Translations under genes and position numbers: made by a program
Assembly (NCBI RefSeq): GCF_028069725.1
Contig: NZ_JANEWG010000011.1
Location: forward strand, 49,916-113,915
Origin: Citrobacter sp. Awk 4
GTDB lineage: Bacteria; Pseudomonadota; Gammaproteobacteria; Enterobacterales; Enterobacteriaceae
DNA: 64,000 bases
Direction: 5' to 3'
Shown: in pieces, positions 1 to 11,856 of the stretch
How positions within the stretch are numbered: position 1 is the stretch's first letter
How the letters are laid out: each line of letters begins with the position of its first letter
The notes under the pieces: model-generated
Told to the model about the DNA's origin: nothing
What the model saw: only the letters and a program-made list of their open reading frames with translations
Databases searched by the model: none

Positions 1-2
1 TA

Positions 3-2534
3 TTGATCCTTGCAGTATGTTGCATCCTGCTGGGAGCAGGCTCGATTTATGGTCTCTATCGCTATATCGAGCCGCAACTACCTGACGTCGCGACGTTAAA
101 AGACGTGCGTTTGCAAATTCCGATGCAGGTTTATAGCGCGGAGGGTGAGCTGATCGCGCAGTATGGCGAGAAACGTCGAATTCCGGTCACGCTCAACCAA
201 ATGCCGCCCGTCATGGTGAAAGCCTTCATCGCCACGGAAGACAGCCGCTTTTACGAGCACCACGGTGTGGACCCTGTAGGGATCTTCCGTGCGGCAAGCG
301 TAGCGCTGTTCTCTGGCCATGCGTCCCAGGGGGCGAGTACCATTACTCAACAGTTGGCGAGAAACTTCTTCCTCAGTCCAGAACGGACGCTGATGCGTAA
401 AATTAAGGAAGTATTCCTTGCTATCCGCATTGAGCAACTTCTGAGCAAAGATGAGATCCTCGAACTCTATCTGAACAAAATCTACCTCGGTTACCGTGCC
501 TATGGTGTCGGTGCTGCAGCGCAGGTCTATTTTGGTAAAACCGTTGACCAGCTCAGCCTGAGTGAAATGGCGGTCATTGCCGGTCTGCCAAAAGCCCCTT
601 CTACGTTTAACCCGCTGTATTCCATGGATCGCGCCACAGCGCGACGTAACGTGGTTCTGTCGCGTATGTTGAGCGAAGGGTATATCACCCAGAACCAGTA
701 CGATCAGGCGCGTAACGAAGCGATTGATGCAAATTACCATGCACCGGAAATCGCGTTTTCTGCCCCCTATTTATCAGAAATGGTGCGCCAGGAAATGTAC
801 AACCGCTACGGTGAAAATGCCTATGAAGATGGCTATCGCATTTACACCACGATCACCCGCAAAGTCCAACAGGCAGCTCAACAAGCTGTACGCAATAACG
901 TACTGGACTACGACATGCGCCACGGTTATCGCGGCCCGGCAAATGTCTTGTGGAAAGTGGGTGAAACCGCCTGGGACAGCAAAAAAATTACCGACACGCT
1001 GAAAGCGCTGCCTACTTATGGACCCTTGCTCCCGGCGGCGATCACCAGCGCCACTCCACAAGAAGCCACGGCAACGCTGGCAGATGGCACATCGGTATCA
1101 CTGCGCATGGAAGGCGTTCGTTGGGCGCGCCCGTACCGCTCAGATACACTACAAGGCCCCACGCCGCGTAAAGTGACCGATGCCGTACAAGCGGGTCAGC
1201 AAGTCTGGGTTCGTCAGGTGGGTGATGCCTGGTGGCTGGCGCAGGTGCCGGATGTTAACTCCGCGCTGGTTTCCATTAATCCGCAAAACGGTGCGGTAAT
1301 GGCGCTGGTCGGTGGTTTTGACTTCAACCAGAGCAAATTTAACCGTGCCACCCAGGCGCTGCGCCAGGTGGGATCGAATATCAAGCCGTTCCTCTATACC
1401 GCCGCGATGGATAAAGGTTTAACGCTGGCGAGCATGTTGAACGACGTCCCCATTTCACGCTGGGATGCCGGTGCCGGTTCTGACTGGCGCCCTAAAAACT
1501 CACCGCCGCAGTACGCCGGTCCGATCCGTTTACGTCAGGGTCTCGGTCAATCGAAGAACGTGGTCATGGTACGTGCCATGCGCGCAATGGGTGTCGATTA
1601 CGCAGCAGAATATCTGCAACGCTTTGGCTTCCCGGCGCAAAACATCGTACATACCGAATCGCTGGCGCTGGGTTCCGCATCCTTCACGCCGATGCAGGTA
1701 GCGCGAGGCTATGCCGTGATGGCAAACGGCGGCTTCCTGGTCGATCCCTGGTTCATCAGTAAGATTGAAACCGACCAGGGCGGCGTCATATTTGAAGCGA
1801 AGCCGAAAATTGCCTGCCCGGAGTGTGATATCCCGGTCATTTATGGCGATACGCAAAAATCGAACGTCCTGGAGAACAGCAACGTCGAAGATGTCGCCGT
1901 TTCTCAGGAGCAGCAAAACGCCACTGTGCCGATGCCACAGCTTGAACAGGCAAACCAGGCGTTAGTTGCTCAAAGCGGTACACAGGAATATGCCCCACAT
2001 GTGATTAACACACCGCTGGCGTTCCTGATAAAAAGCGCGCTGAACACCAATATCTTCGGCGAACCCGGTTGGATGGGCACCGGTTGGCGAGCGGGTCGCG
2101 ACCTGCAGCGTCGGGACATCGGCGGTAAAACCGGTACCACCAACAGCTCGAAAGATGCATGGTTCTCCGGATACGGCCCCGGCGTCGTGACGTCTGTGTG
2201 GATTGGTTTTGACGATCACCGCCGCGATCTGGGACGCACGACGGCGTCCGGCGCGATAAAAGATCAGATCTCCGGCTATGAAGGCGGAGCGAAGAGTGCG
2301 CAACCAGCATGGGATGCGTTTATGAAATCCGTTCTGGAAGGCGTACCTGAGCAGCCGCTGGCGCCGCCGCCAGGGATTGTAACGGTCAATATCGATCGCA
2401 GTACGGGTCAACTGGCCAATGGCGGTAACAGTCGCGAAGAGTATTTCATCGAAGGTACCCAGCCAACACAGCACGCGGTGCATGAGGTGGGAACAACCAT
2501 TATTGATAATGGTGAGTCGCAGGAACTGTTCTGA
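3..2534 (+). CDS. mrcA: Penicillin-binding protein 1A, 5' end cut by window
   Basis: Bifunctional inner-membrane peptidoglycan synthase: a glycosyltransferase polymerises lipid II and a transpeptidase cross-links strands in the periplasm. The first visible codon (TTG at 3) corresponds to Leu8 of the 850-residue E. coli protein, so seven codons lie outside and TTG is not the start. A transmembrane anchor occupies the first 20 or so residues. The GT51 motif EDSRFYEHHG holds the catalytic Glu (94 in E. coli). Transpeptidase motifs follow: GSNIKPF with the nucleophile Ser, SKN, and KTGTT near residue 715. An OB-like insert lies between the domains. A strong intrinsic terminator follows the stop. 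The match to E. coli is near-complete over 843 residues. Confidence 0.98.
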   Translation: MILAVCCILLGAGSIYGLYRYIEPQLPDVATLKDVRLQIPMQVYSAEGELIAQYGEKRRIPVTLNQMPPVMVKAFIATEDSRFYEHHGVDPVGIFRAASVALFSGHASQGASTITQQLARNFFLSPERTLMRKIKEVFLAIRIEQLLSKDEILELYLNKIYLGYRAYGVGAAAQVYFGKTVDQLSLSEMAVIAGLPKAPSTFNPLYSMDRATARRNVVLSRMLSEGYITQNQYDQARNEAIDANYHAPEIAFSAPYLSEMVRQEMYNRYGENAYEDGYRIYTTITRKVQQAAQQAVRNNVLDYDMRHGYRGPANVLWKVGETAWDSKKITDTLKALPTYGPLLPAAITSATPQEATATLADGTSVSLRMEGVRWARPYRSDTLQGPTPRKVTDAVQAGQQVWVRQVGDAWWLAQVPDVNSALVSINPQNGAVMALVGGFDFNQSKFNRATQALRQVGSNIKPFLYTAAMDKGLTLASMLNDVPISRWDAGAGSDWRPKNSPPQYAGPIRLRQGLGQSKNVVMVRAMRAMGVDYAAEYLQRFGFPAQNIVHTESLALGSASFTPMQVARGYAVMANGGFLVDPWFISKIETDQGGVIFEAKPKIACPECDIPVIYGDTQKSNVLENSNVEDVAVSQEQQNATVPMPQLEQANQALVAQSGTQEYAPHVINTPLAFLIKSALNTNIFGEPGWMGTGWRAGRDLQRRDIGGKTGTTNSSKDAWFSGYGPGVVTSVWIGFDDHRRDLGRTTASGAIKDQISGYEGGAKSAQPAWDAFMKSVLEGVPEQPLAPPPGIVTVNIDRSTGQLANGGNSREEYFIEGTQPTQHAVHEVGTTIIDNGESQELF

Positions 2535-2536
2535 TC

Positions 2537-2565
2537 AAAAAAGGCGCTTCGGCGCCTTTTTTATT
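2537..2565 (+). terminator. Intrinsic terminator of mrcA
   Basis: GGCGC-TTCG-GCGCC stem with a UUCG tetraloop, flanked by an A tract on the left and TTTTTT on the right. It lies 9 bp past the mrcA stop. The A/T flanks make it usable from both sides, so it may also stop nudE transcripts arriving from the right. Confidence 0.9.
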
Positions 2566-2594
2566 TTTGCTGCATTGCGCTGCCGAATGACGGC

Positions 2595-3155
2595 CTACAG
2601 ACGTCCCTGCCCTTTCAACCACTCGCGCACCAGAAACAGAGCGCTCACGTTACGCGCCTCATTAAAGTCCGGCTCTTCCAGCAGGTCCATCAAATGCGCC
2701 AGCGGCCAGCGCACCTGCGGCAACGGTTCGGGTTCGTCGCCTTCCAGCGATTCCGGATAGAGGCTTTCAGCCACCACAATGTTCATTTTGCTTGAAAAAT
2801 AGGAAGGTGCCATGCTCAGTTTCTTTAAAAACGTCAGATCCTGCGCACCAAAGCCAACCTCTTCTTTTAATTCGCGGTTCGCGGCCTCAAACACATTCTC
2901 TCCGGGATCAATCAACCCTTTGGAAAACCCCAGTTCGTAGGACTCCGTTCCCACCGCATATTCACGGATCAGAATCAGGTGATCATCAACGATAGGTACA
3001 ATCATTACCGCTTCGCGGGTGGATGGACGCATACGCTCATAGACACGTCGCACACCATTGCTGAACTCAAGGTCCACGCTTTCAACGTTGAACAGGCGCG
3101 ATTGTGCGACAGTTTCTACTTTCAAAATGGTGGGTTTTTGTAATGATTTGCTCAT
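2595..3155 (-). CDS. nudE: ADP compounds hydrolase NudE (Nudix)
   Basis: Nudix pyrophosphatase cleaving ADP-ribose, NADH, Ap3A and similar ADP compounds. The protein is 186 residues, the E. coli length, when started at MSKSLQ. An upstream in-frame Met at 3188 would add 11 residues without homology, so 3155 is preferred. The Nudix box GX5EX7REUXEEXGU spans residues 80-102 (GLIDPGE, then RELKEEVGF) and carries the metal-binding glutamates. It is divergent from igaA and convergent with mrcA, and probably monocistronic. Confidence 0.95.
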   Translation of the reverse strand: MSKSLQKPTILKVETVAQSRLFNVESVDLEFSNGVRRVYERMRPSTREAVMIVPIVDDHLILIREYAVGTESYELGFSKGLIDPGENVFEAANRELKEEVGFGAQDLTFLKKLSMAPSYFSSKMNIVVAESLYPESLEGDEPEPLPQVRWPLAHLMDLLEEPDFNEARNVSALFLVREWLKGQGRL

Positions 3156-3477
3156 CGTGAGAGTCTTTGCAGTGAAATCTGACGCCATTGTGCGATATGC
3201 AGCACGCTTTCGGCAATGTGAATTGCCATTTATTTACATTTATGCAACGCAGTTAAAATTAATTCTTATTTCAAATTAAAAGTCAATAGGTTGAAATAAC
3301 TCCAGGAATTTGCTGATATTCCGCATTTGGTGGTTTTGCTATGATTTGCATTCAATGGGATGCGCTTAAAAATGCTCAAGTTCAACTCCACACTTGCCGA
3401 TAGCCAACCACAAAATCACGTTTATTGGACAGGGTGCGACTGACCACACCTGACAGACTTAGTAAGATGGGGAAAGC
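3156..3477. other. nudE-igaA divergent intergenic region
   Basis: AT-rich 322-bp gap holding both divergent promoters. No other gene is seen. The clearest signal on the plus strand is the extended -10 listed at 3337-3345. The igaA ribosome-binding sequence GGGGAAAGC ends at the ATG at 3478. Confidence 0.6.
3337..3345 (+). promoter_or_regulatory. Candidate extended -10 promoter for igaA
   Basis: TGCTATGAT fits the TGnTATAAT extended -10 pattern with one mismatch in the hexamer. No good -35 lies 17 bp upstream, which is usual for extended -10 promoters. It leaves a leader of about 125 nt before igaA. Sequence pattern only. Confidence 0.4.
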
Positions 3478-5610
3478 ATGAGCACCATTCTGATTTTTTT
3501 AGCTGCTTTGCTGGCCTGCTGTCTACTGGCAGGATGGCTACTCAGAGCACGCGCCAGGCGGCGGAGCCTGCCCTGGATCAATGCCTTCCCGGAGGCAGCC
3601 ACGCGTAAGCTGACGCCCGAAGAGCGCAGCGCCGTTGAGAACTATCTCGACAATCTCAGCCAAATCCAGCAAGTGCCAGGACCGACAGGCGCCAGTGCCG
3701 CGCCTGTGTCACTCACTCTCAATGCCGAGAGCAACAACGTTATCGTTCTGACGCATTCGATCACACGTTACGGCATTACCACCGACGATCCCAATAAATG
3801 GCGATACTATCTCGACTCGGTTGAGGTTCATCTGCCGCCTTTCTGGGAACAGTACATCAATGACGAAAATAACGTTGAACTGATCCATACCGATAAGCTG
3901 CCTTTGGTTATCTCACTGAACGGTCACACGCTGCAGGAATACATGCAAGAGACGCGTGGCTATGCATTGCAGCACACCGCCTCCACTCAGGCATCGATCC
4001 GCGGTGAAGAGAGTGAACAAATTGAACTGCTGAACATTCGCCAGGAAACGCATGAAGAGTATGCGTTGAGCCGTCCGGCGGGTCTTCGTGAGGCAGTGCT
4101 GATTGTCGCCTCTTTCCTGTTGTTTTTCTTCTGCCTGATAACGCCAGATGTGTTTGTTCCGTGGATGGCTGGCGGCGCTATTTTGTTGTCGGCCGCGGGT
4201 CTCTGGGGATTGCTTGCACCGCCCTCTAAAACCGCGCTACGGGAAATCCACTGTTTAAGAGGCACCCCGCGTCGCTGGGGGCTATTCGGTGAAAACAACC
4301 AGGAACAAATCAACAATATCTCACTGGGGATCATTGACCTGATTTACCCGGCTCACTGGCAGCCTTACATCGCACAGGATCTCGGTCAGCAAACCGATAT
4401 TGATATCTATCTGGATCGCCACGTTGTACGTCAGGGCCGCTTTTTATCTCTGCATGACGAGGTCAAAAACTTCCCGCTACAGCACTGGTTGCGCAGTTTG
4501 GTCATCTCCGGCGGTTCCCTGCTGGTGCTGCTGATGCTGCTGTTTTGGATCCCACTGGATATGCCCATCAAATTCACGCTGTCGTGGATGAAAGGAGCCC
4601 AAACCATTGAAGCCACTAGTGTGAAAAAACTCGAAGAGGCCGGCGTTCGCGTGGGTGATACTCTGCATCTGAGCGGTAAAGGCATGTGCAATATCCATAC
4701 GCCAGGGAGCTGGACCGCGCAGACGGGTTCCCCGTTCATGCCCTTTGATTGCTCTCAAATTATCTGGAATGACGCCAGGACCTTACCGCTGCCAGAGTCC
4801 GAACTCGTCAATAAAGCGACGGCGCTCAATCAGGCCATCAGCCGACAATTGCACCCCAAACCGGAAGATGATTCGCGTGTTAGCGCCTCGTTACGCTCGG
4901 CGATTCAAAAATCTGGCATGGTGTTACTGGATGACTTCGGTGACATCGTGCTGAAAACGGCTGACCTGTGCTCCGCCGAAGATGAGTGTGTACGCCTGAA
5001 AAATGCCCTGGTGAACCTCGGCAATAGCAAAGACTGGAATGCGCTGGTTAAACGCGCCAACGCCGGAAAGCTCAATGGCGTCAATGTTCTGTTGCGCCCC
5101 GTTAGCGCAGAGTCACTGGATAATCTAGTAACCACCTCAACCGCGCCGTTTATTTCGCGTGAAACCGCGCGTGCTGCCCAGTCGCTAAACAGCCCCGCGC
5201 CGGGAGGATTCCTGATTATCAGTGACGAAGGCAGCGATCTGGTTGACCAGACTTACCCCGCCGTTTCACTGTATGACCACCCGGCTCAGGAGCAATGGGC
5301 TGCCTTCCAGCGGTTGGCCCAAATGCTCATGCAAACGCCGTTTAGCGCTGAAGGGATTGTCACCAGTATTTATACCGACGCCAACGGAACGCAGCATATC
5401 AGCCTGCACCGTATTCCAGACCGCTCAGGTCTCTGGCGCTACCTCGGTACGACGCTGCTGATGCTGGCCATGTTGGGCAGTGCGATCTACAACGGCGTAC
5501 AGGCGTTCAGACGCTATCAGCGCAATCGCACCCGCATGACTGAAATTCAGGAATACTACGAAAGCTGCCTGAATCCGAAACTGATCGCCTCCCCTGAAAG
5601 CCTCATCTGA
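3478..5610 (+). CDS. igaA: Inner-membrane Rcs repressor IgaA (YrfF)
   Basis: Inner-membrane protein that holds the Rcs envelope-stress phosphorelay off by contacting RcsD; relief by RcsF turns Rcs on. It is usually essential unless rcs is inactive (known for Salmonella and E. coli). The 710 residues match the family length. Membrane segments are seen at about 2-22, two near 205-250, one at 338-362 and one at 650-675, leaving a large periplasmic domain between the last two. The start has GGGGAAAGC ahead of it. It lies upstream of yrfG, with a strong hairpin between them. Confidence 0.96.
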   Translation: MSTILIFLAALLACCLLAGWLLRARARRRSLPWINAFPEAATRKLTPEERSAVENYLDNLSQIQQVPGPTGASAAPVSLTLNAESNNVIVLTHSITRYGITTDDPNKWRYYLDSVEVHLPPFWEQYINDENNVELIHTDKLPLVISLNGHTLQEYMQETRGYALQHTASTQASIRGEESEQIELLNIRQETHEEYALSRPAGLREAVLIVASFLLFFFCLITPDVFVPWMAGGAILLSAAGLWGLLAPPSKTALREIHCLRGTPRRWGLFGENNQEQINNISLGIIDLIYPAHWQPYIAQDLGQQTDIDIYLDRHVVRQGRFLSLHDEVKNFPLQHWLRSLVISGGSLLVLLMLLFWIPLDMPIKFTLSWMKGAQTIEATSVKKLEEAGVRVGDTLHLSGKGMCNIHTPGSWTAQTGSPFMPFDCSQIIWNDARTLPLPESELVNKATALNQAISRQLHPKPEDDSRVSASLRSAIQKSGMVLLDDFGDIVLKTADLCSAEDECVRLKNALVNLGNSKDWNALVKRANAGKLNGVNVLLRPVSAESLDNLVTTSTAPFISRETARAAQSLNSPAPGGFLIISDEGSDLVDQTYPAVSLYDHPAQEQWAAFQRLAQMLMQTPFSAEGIVTSIYTDANGTQHISLHRIPDRSGLWRYLGTTLLMLAMLGSAIYNGVQAFRRYQRNRTRMTEIQEYYESCLNPKLIASPESLI

Positions 5611-5622
5611 TAACACGCTCGT

Positions 5623-5647
5623 GCGACAGGGTATGCTACCCTGTCGC
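5623..5647 (+). other. Perfect 11-bp hairpin between igaA and yrfG
   Basis: GCGACAGGGTA and its exact complement TACCCTGTCGC enclose a 3-base loop. No T tract follows, so it is a poor intrinsic terminator. It could be an RNA processing or 3'-end-stabilising structure, or a partial terminator before yrfG. Confidence 0.7.
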
Positions 5648-5675
5648 GCACATTGCTTCACTCAGGAGAGAACCC

Positions 5676-6344
5676 ATGCACATTGATATCGCCTGGCAGG
5701 ACGTGGATACCGTTTTGCTGGATATGGACGGCACGCTGCTTGATCTCGCGTTTGATAACTATTTCTGGCAAAAACTGGTGCCGGAAACCTACGGCGCGCA
5801 GCACGGTATCTCTCCACAAGAAGCCCAGGAATTTATCCGCCAGCAGTATCAAGACGTACAGCATACGTTAAACTGGTACTGTCTGGATTACTGGAGCGAA
5901 CGGCTGGGACTGGATATCTGCGCCATGACGACAGAACAAGGGCCGCGCGCCGTTCTGCGCGATGATACCGTTCCGTTTTTGGATGCGTTAAAAGCAAGCG
6001 GTAAACGCCGTATTTTGCTCACCAATGCGCACCCACACAACCTGGCGGTGAAGCTGGAGCATACCGGTCTGGCCTCACACCTTGATTTATTACTTTCTAC
6101 CCACACATTTGGTTATCCCAAAGAGGATCAGCGGTTATGGCACGCTGTGGCTGAAGAGACGGGGATGAACGCGGAGAAAACGTTGTTTATCGATGACAGC
6201 GAGCCGATCCTCGACGCCGCCGCCCAATTTGGCATTCGTTACTGCCTCGGCGTGACCAATCCCGACTCCGGTATCGCGGAAAAGCAGTATACTCGCCATC
6301 CGTCACTGAATGACTACCGCCGATTGATCCCCTCGCTGATGTGA
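5676..6344 (+). CDS. yrfG: GMP/IMP nucleotidase, HAD superfamily
   Basis: HAD-family 5'-nucleotidase acting on GMP and IMP (activity known for the E. coli homologue). The protein is 222 residues, identical in length to E. coli. HAD motif I DMDGT at 16-20 provides the nucleophile Asp16 and the acid/base Asp18; the LTNAHPHN segment is motif II; GYPKED supplies the motif III Lys; FIDDSE is motif IV. CAGGAGAG precedes the ATG. Only 10 bp separate it from hslR, implying co-transcription of yrfG-hslR-hslO. Confidence 0.96.
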   Translation: MHIDIAWQDVDTVLLDMDGTLLDLAFDNYFWQKLVPETYGAQHGISPQEAQEFIRQQYQDVQHTLNWYCLDYWSERLGLDICAMTTEQGPRAVLRDDTVPFLDALKASGKRRILLTNAHPHNLAVKLEHTGLASHLDLLLSTHTFGYPKEDQRLWHAVAEETGMNAEKTLFIDDSEPILDAAAQFGIRYCLGVTNPDSGIAEKQYTRHPSLNDYRRLIPSLM

Positions 6345-6354
6345 AGGAGTCACC

Positions 6355-6756
6355 ATGAAAGAGAAACCCTCTGTTGAGGTCAGGCTGGATAAATGGCTGT
6401 GGGCTGCACGTTTTTATAAAACCCGCGCTATCGCTCGTGAAATGGTGGAAGGCGGTAAGGTGCACTATAACGGGCAGCGCAGTAAGCCGAGTAAAATTGT
6501 CGAGCTGAATGCCACCCTGACGCTGCGCCAGGGTAATGACGAGCGCACGGTCATCATCAAAGCGATTACCGAGCAACGCCGCCCGGCAAGCGAAGCCGTC
6601 GCACTGTATGAAGAGACGGTAGAAAGCGTAGAAAAACGCGAAAAAGTCGCGCTGGCGCGTAAGCTTAATGCGTTGACCATGCCGCACCCGGACAGGCGCC
6701 CGGATAAAAAAGAACGCCGCGACCTGTTACGATTTAAACACGGCGACAGTGAGTGA
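6355..6756 (+). CDS. hslR: Ribosome-associated heat-shock protein Hsp15
   Basis: Small RNA-binding protein that recognises free 50S subunits still carrying nascent peptidyl-tRNA and helps recycle them after heat shock. It has 133 residues with an S4 RNA-binding domain over about 9-70 (VRLDKWLWAARFYKTR, then VHYNGQ), followed by a basic C-terminal helix (PDRRPDKKERRDLL). It lies second in yrfG-hslR-hslO; hslO follows after 24 bp. Confidence 0.96.
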   Translation: MKEKPSVEVRLDKWLWAARFYKTRAIAREMVEGGKVHYNGQRSKPSKIVELNATLTLRQGNDERTVIIKAITEQRRPASEAVALYEETVESVEKREKVALARKLNALTMPHPDRRPDKKERRDLLRFKHGDSE

Positions 6757-6780
6757 CTGTCACCTGCAAGAGAGATGATT

Positions 6781-7659
6781 ATGCCGCAACATGACCAATT
6801 ACACCGTTATCTGTTTGAAAACTTTGCCGTACGCGGCGAACTGGTGACCGTATCGGAAACCCTGCAACAGATCCTCGAGAATCATAGTTATCCGCAGCCG
6901 GTGAAAACCGTGCTGGCCGAGCTGCTGGTTGCAACCAGCCTGCTCACCGCAACGCTGAAATTTGCGGGTGATATCACCGTGCAACTGCAGGGTGACGGCC
7001 CGATGAGCCTGGCGGTGATCAACGGAAACAACAACCAACAGATGCGTGGCGTCGCCCGCGTTCAGGGCGATATTCCTGAAAATGCGGATCTGAAAACGCT
7101 GGTCGGCAACGGTTATCTGGTCATCACCATCACGCCAGAAGAAGGTGAACGCTACCAGGGCGTAGTGGGTCTGGAAGGCGACACGCTGGCGGCATGTCTG
7201 GAAGACTATTTCCAGCGCTCTGAACAGTTACCCACACGCCTGTTTATTCGCACGGGCGACATTGAGGGTAAACCGGCGGCAGGTGGCATGCTGTTGCAGG
7301 TAATGCCTGCCCAGAATGCCCAGACAGATGATTTTAATCATCTGGCGACGCTGACGGAAACCATCAAAACTGAAGAACTGCTGACGCTGCCTGCGACCGA
7401 AATACTGTGGCGTCTGTATCACGAAGAAGAGGTCACACTCTACGATCCACAGGATGTTGAGTTTAAATGCACCTGTTCGCGTGAACGTTGTGCAGGCGCG
7501 CTGAAAACGCTGCCGGATGAAGAAGTCGACAGCATCCTGGCTGAAGAAGGCGAGATCGATATGCACTGCGATTATTGCGGTAGCCACTATCTGTTCAATG
7601 CGATGGATATTGCAGAGATCCGTAGCAACGCCTCTCCTGCCGATCCGCAGGTACATTAA
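6781..7659 (+). CDS. hslO: Redox-regulated chaperone Hsp33
   Basis: Cytosolic holdase activated by oxidation: zinc release and disulfide formation unfold the linker and expose substrate-binding surface. At 292 residues from the ATG at 6781 it equals the E. coli length; the in-frame ATG at 6775 would only add Met-Ile and sits too close to the AAGAGAG Shine-Dalgarno. The four zinc cysteines are present as CTC (232, 234) and CDYC (265, 268). Confidence 0.96.
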   Translation: MPQHDQLHRYLFENFAVRGELVTVSETLQQILENHSYPQPVKTVLAELLVATSLLTATLKFAGDITVQLQGDGPMSLAVINGNNNQQMRGVARVQGDIPENADLKTLVGNGYLVITITPEEGERYQGVVGLEGDTLAACLEDYFQRSEQLPTRLFIRTGDIEGKPAAGGMLLQVMPAQNAQTDDFNHLATLTETIKTEELLTLPATEILWRLYHEEEVTLYDPQDVEFKCTCSRERCAGALKTLPDEEVDSILAEEGEIDMHCDYCGSHYLFNAMDIAEIRSNASPADPQVH

Positions 7660-7671
7660 TCGCGTTTAAGA

Positions 7672-7722
7672 CGCCGGATGGCGACGCGACAGGCCGGGTG
7701 TGCAGTAACGCCGCCCGGCATT
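7672..7722. repeat. REP-like palindromic unit after hslO
   Basis: Contains GCCGGATGGCG and, inverted, GCCGCCCGGCA, typical of enterobacterial REP/BIME units in 3' regions. The two arms are divergent from consensus. Confidence 0.65.
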
Positions 7723-7810
7723 CCTCACATTTTTCTCTCAACTTCTCGCTTTTTATTTCGACGTGAATCGATAATTTAAACATTGTCGTTACGTAATTTT
7801 CTTCTATGAA

Positions 7811-7826
7811 TGCGATTACAGTCACA
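7811..7826. promoter_or_regulatory. Candidate CRP site upstream of pckA
   Basis: TGCGATTACAGTCACA resembles the CRP palindrome TGTGA-N6-TCACA, with 9 of 10 core positions. Catabolite control of pckA is known, but the placement about 220 bp before the start codon is unproven. Confidence 0.35.
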
Positions 7827-8048
7827 ATATTTCCGCCAGATACACTTCTGTTTAACGTTTTAGGAACATTTTCCACAACAAAAAAGTGTTTCCTGCCATA
7901 ATAATCGCCGCTTCGTGACAGGAGTCGCAGCGTTTTCAGTCAATCGTGATTTTTTCCAGATGCGTAAATCTATGAGCCTTGTCGCGTTAAACAAACCCGA
8001 AAAAACCTTAATATTTCAGGCAATACATATTGGCTAAGGAGCAGTGAA

Positions 8049-9668
8049 ATGCGTGTTAACAGTTTAACCCCGCAAGATCTCAAGGCTTATGGTATCAATG
8101 ACGTTCAGGATATCGTTTACAATCCAAGCTACGAAACGCTGTACCAGGAAGAGCTGGACCCTTCCCTGGAAGGCTATGAGCGTGGTGTGCTAACGAACCT
8201 CGGCGCCGTTGCTGTTGATACCGGTATTTTTACCGGCCGTTCGCCAAAGGATAAGTACATTGTCCGTGATGACACCACGCGTGATACGCTCTGGTGGTCC
8301 GACAAAGGCAAAGGGAAGAACGACAACAAACCGCTCGCCCAGGAAACCTGGCAGCATCTGAAAGGTCTGGTGACCCAACAACTCTCCGGCAAGCGTCTGT
8401 TCATCGTTGATGCCTTCTGCGGTGCAAACGCCGATACCCGCCTTTCTGTACGTTTTATTACGGAAGTTGCCTGGCAGGCTCACTTCGTCAAAAACATGTT
8501 CATCCGCCCGAGCGATGAAGAACTGGTCAGCTTCAAGCCTGATTTTATCGTGATGAACGGCGCGAAATGCACCAACCCACAGTGGAAAGAACAGGGATTA
8601 AACTCCGAGAACTTCGTGGCTTTCAACCTGACCGAACGCATTCAATTGATTGGCGGTACCTGGTACGGCGGTGAAATGAAGAAAGGGATGTTCTCAGTGA
8701 TGAACTACCTGCTGCCGCTGAAGGGTATTGCTTCCATGCACTGCTCCGCCAACGTGGGCGAGAAAGGCGATGTCGCGGTCTTCTTTGGTCTTTCCGGCAC
8801 AGGCAAAACCACTCTCTCTACCGACCCGAAACGTCGTCTGATTGGCGATGACGAACACGGCTGGGATGACGACGGCGTGTTTAACTTTGAAGGTGGTTGC
8901 TACGCGAAGACCATCAAGCTGTCTAAAGAGGCTGAACCGGAGATCTATAACGCAATCCGCCGTGATGCGCTGCTGGAAAACGTGACGGTCCGCGACGATG
9001 GCACCATTGATTTTGATGATGGTTCCAAAACCGAGAATACCCGCGTTTCTTACCCGATCTATCACATCGATAACATCGTCAAACCGATCTCCAAAGCGGG
9101 TCATGCTACCAAAGTGATCTTCCTGACCGCTGATGCGTTCGGCGTACTGCCGCCGGTTTCCCGTCTGACGGCAAACCAGACGCAGTATCACTTCCTGTCT
9201 GGTTTTACCGCTAAGCTGGCAGGGACTGAGCGCGGCGTTACTGAACCCACACCGACCTTCTCCGCTTGTTTCGGCGCAGCATTCCTGTCGCTGCACCCGA
9301 CACAGTACGCAGAAGTGCTGGTAAAACGTATGCAGGCCTCAGGCGCGCAGGCTTACCTGGTAAACACCGGCTGGAACGGTACTGGCAAACGTATCTCCAT
9401 CAAAGATACTCGCGCTATCATCGATGCCATCCTGAATGGTTCCCTGGACGACGCGGAAACCTTCAGTCTGCCGATGTTTGACCTGGCAATCCCTACCGAG
9501 CTGCCGGGTGTGGATGCCCGCATTCTTGATCCACGTAACACCTATGCTTCACCAGAACAGTGGCAGGAAAAAGCTGCCGCGCTGGCAAAACTGTTTATTG
9601 ATAACTTCGAGAAATACACCGATACCCCGGCAGGCGCGGCGCTGGTAAGCGCCGGTCCGAAGCTGTAA
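8049..9668 (+). CDS. pckA: Phosphoenolpyruvate carboxykinase (ATP)
   Basis: Converts oxaloacetate and ATP to phosphoenolpyruvate, ADP and CO2, the committed gluconeogenic step from C4 acids. It has 539 residues, one fewer than E. coli. The P-loop GLSGTGKTT lies near 247-255, followed by the kinase-2 metal motif [21 protein letters not shown] near 65-75 carries the oxaloacetate-binding Arg. Monocistronic, ending in a REP unit and a terminator shared with envZ. Confidence 0.98.
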   Translation: MRVNSLTPQDLKAYGINDVQDIVYNPSYETLYQEELDPSLEGYERGVLTNLGAVAVDTGIFTGRSPKDKYIVRDDTTRDTLWWSDKGKGKNDNKPLAQETWQHLKGLVTQQLSGKRLFIVDAFCGANADTRLSVRFITEVAWQAHFVKNMFIRPSDEELVSFKPDFIVMNGAKCTNPQWKEQGLNSENFVAFNLTERIQLIGGTWYGGEMKKGMFSVMNYLLPLKGIASMHCSANVGEKGDVAVFFGLSGTGKTTLSTDPKRRLIGDDEHGWDDDGVFNFEGGCYAKTIKLSKEAEPEIYNAIRRDALLENVTVRDDGTIDFDDGSKTENTRVSYPIYHIDNIVKPISKAGHATKVIFLTADAFGVLPPVSRLTANQTQYHFLSGFTAKLAGTERGVTEPTPTFSACFGAAFLSLHPTQYAEVLVKRMQASGAQAYLVNTGWNGTGKRISIKDTRAIIDAILNGSLDDAETFSLPMFDLAIPTELPGVDARILDPRNTYASPEQWQEKAAALAKLFIDNFEKYTDTPAGAALVSAGPKL

Positions 9669-9675
9669 GTCGAAT

Positions 9676-9715
9676 GTGCCGGATGGCGGCATAAATGCCT
9701 TATCCGGCCTGGCAC
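9676..9715. repeat. REP element downstream of pckA
   Basis: Imperfect palindrome with GTGCCGGATGGCGG on the left and CCTTATCCGGCCTGGCAC on the right, the classic REP pattern. It may stabilise the pckA 3' end. Confidence 0.85.
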
Positions 9716-9720
9716 AACAC

Positions 9721-9775
9721 GAACAGCCATCAGGCTGTTCAGAAAAACAAAGGGAGGCATTTAGCCTCCCTTTTT
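9721..9775. terminator. Bidirectional terminator, pckA / envZ
   Basis: GGGAGGC-ATTTA-GCCTCCC followed by TTTTT on the plus strand, with an A-rich left flank that gives a T-rich tail on the minus strand. An extra perfect 8-bp hairpin (GAACAGCC-ATCA-GGCTGTTC) sits at 9721-9740. It serves the convergent pckA and ompR-envZ units. Confidence 0.85.
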
Positions 9776-9787
9776 CACACCTATTTT

Positions 9788-11856
<2,069 letters not shown>

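Larger units (their letters stand above)
7660..8048. other. hslO-pckA intergenic region
   Basis: 389 bp. A REP-like unit lies just after hslO. The rest is AT-rich and should contain the pckA promoter. A CRP-like site is at 7811-7826. K-12 carries yhgE in this interval; nothing resembling it is present. The pckA ATG is preceded by AAGGAGCAGTGAA. Confidence 0.7.
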
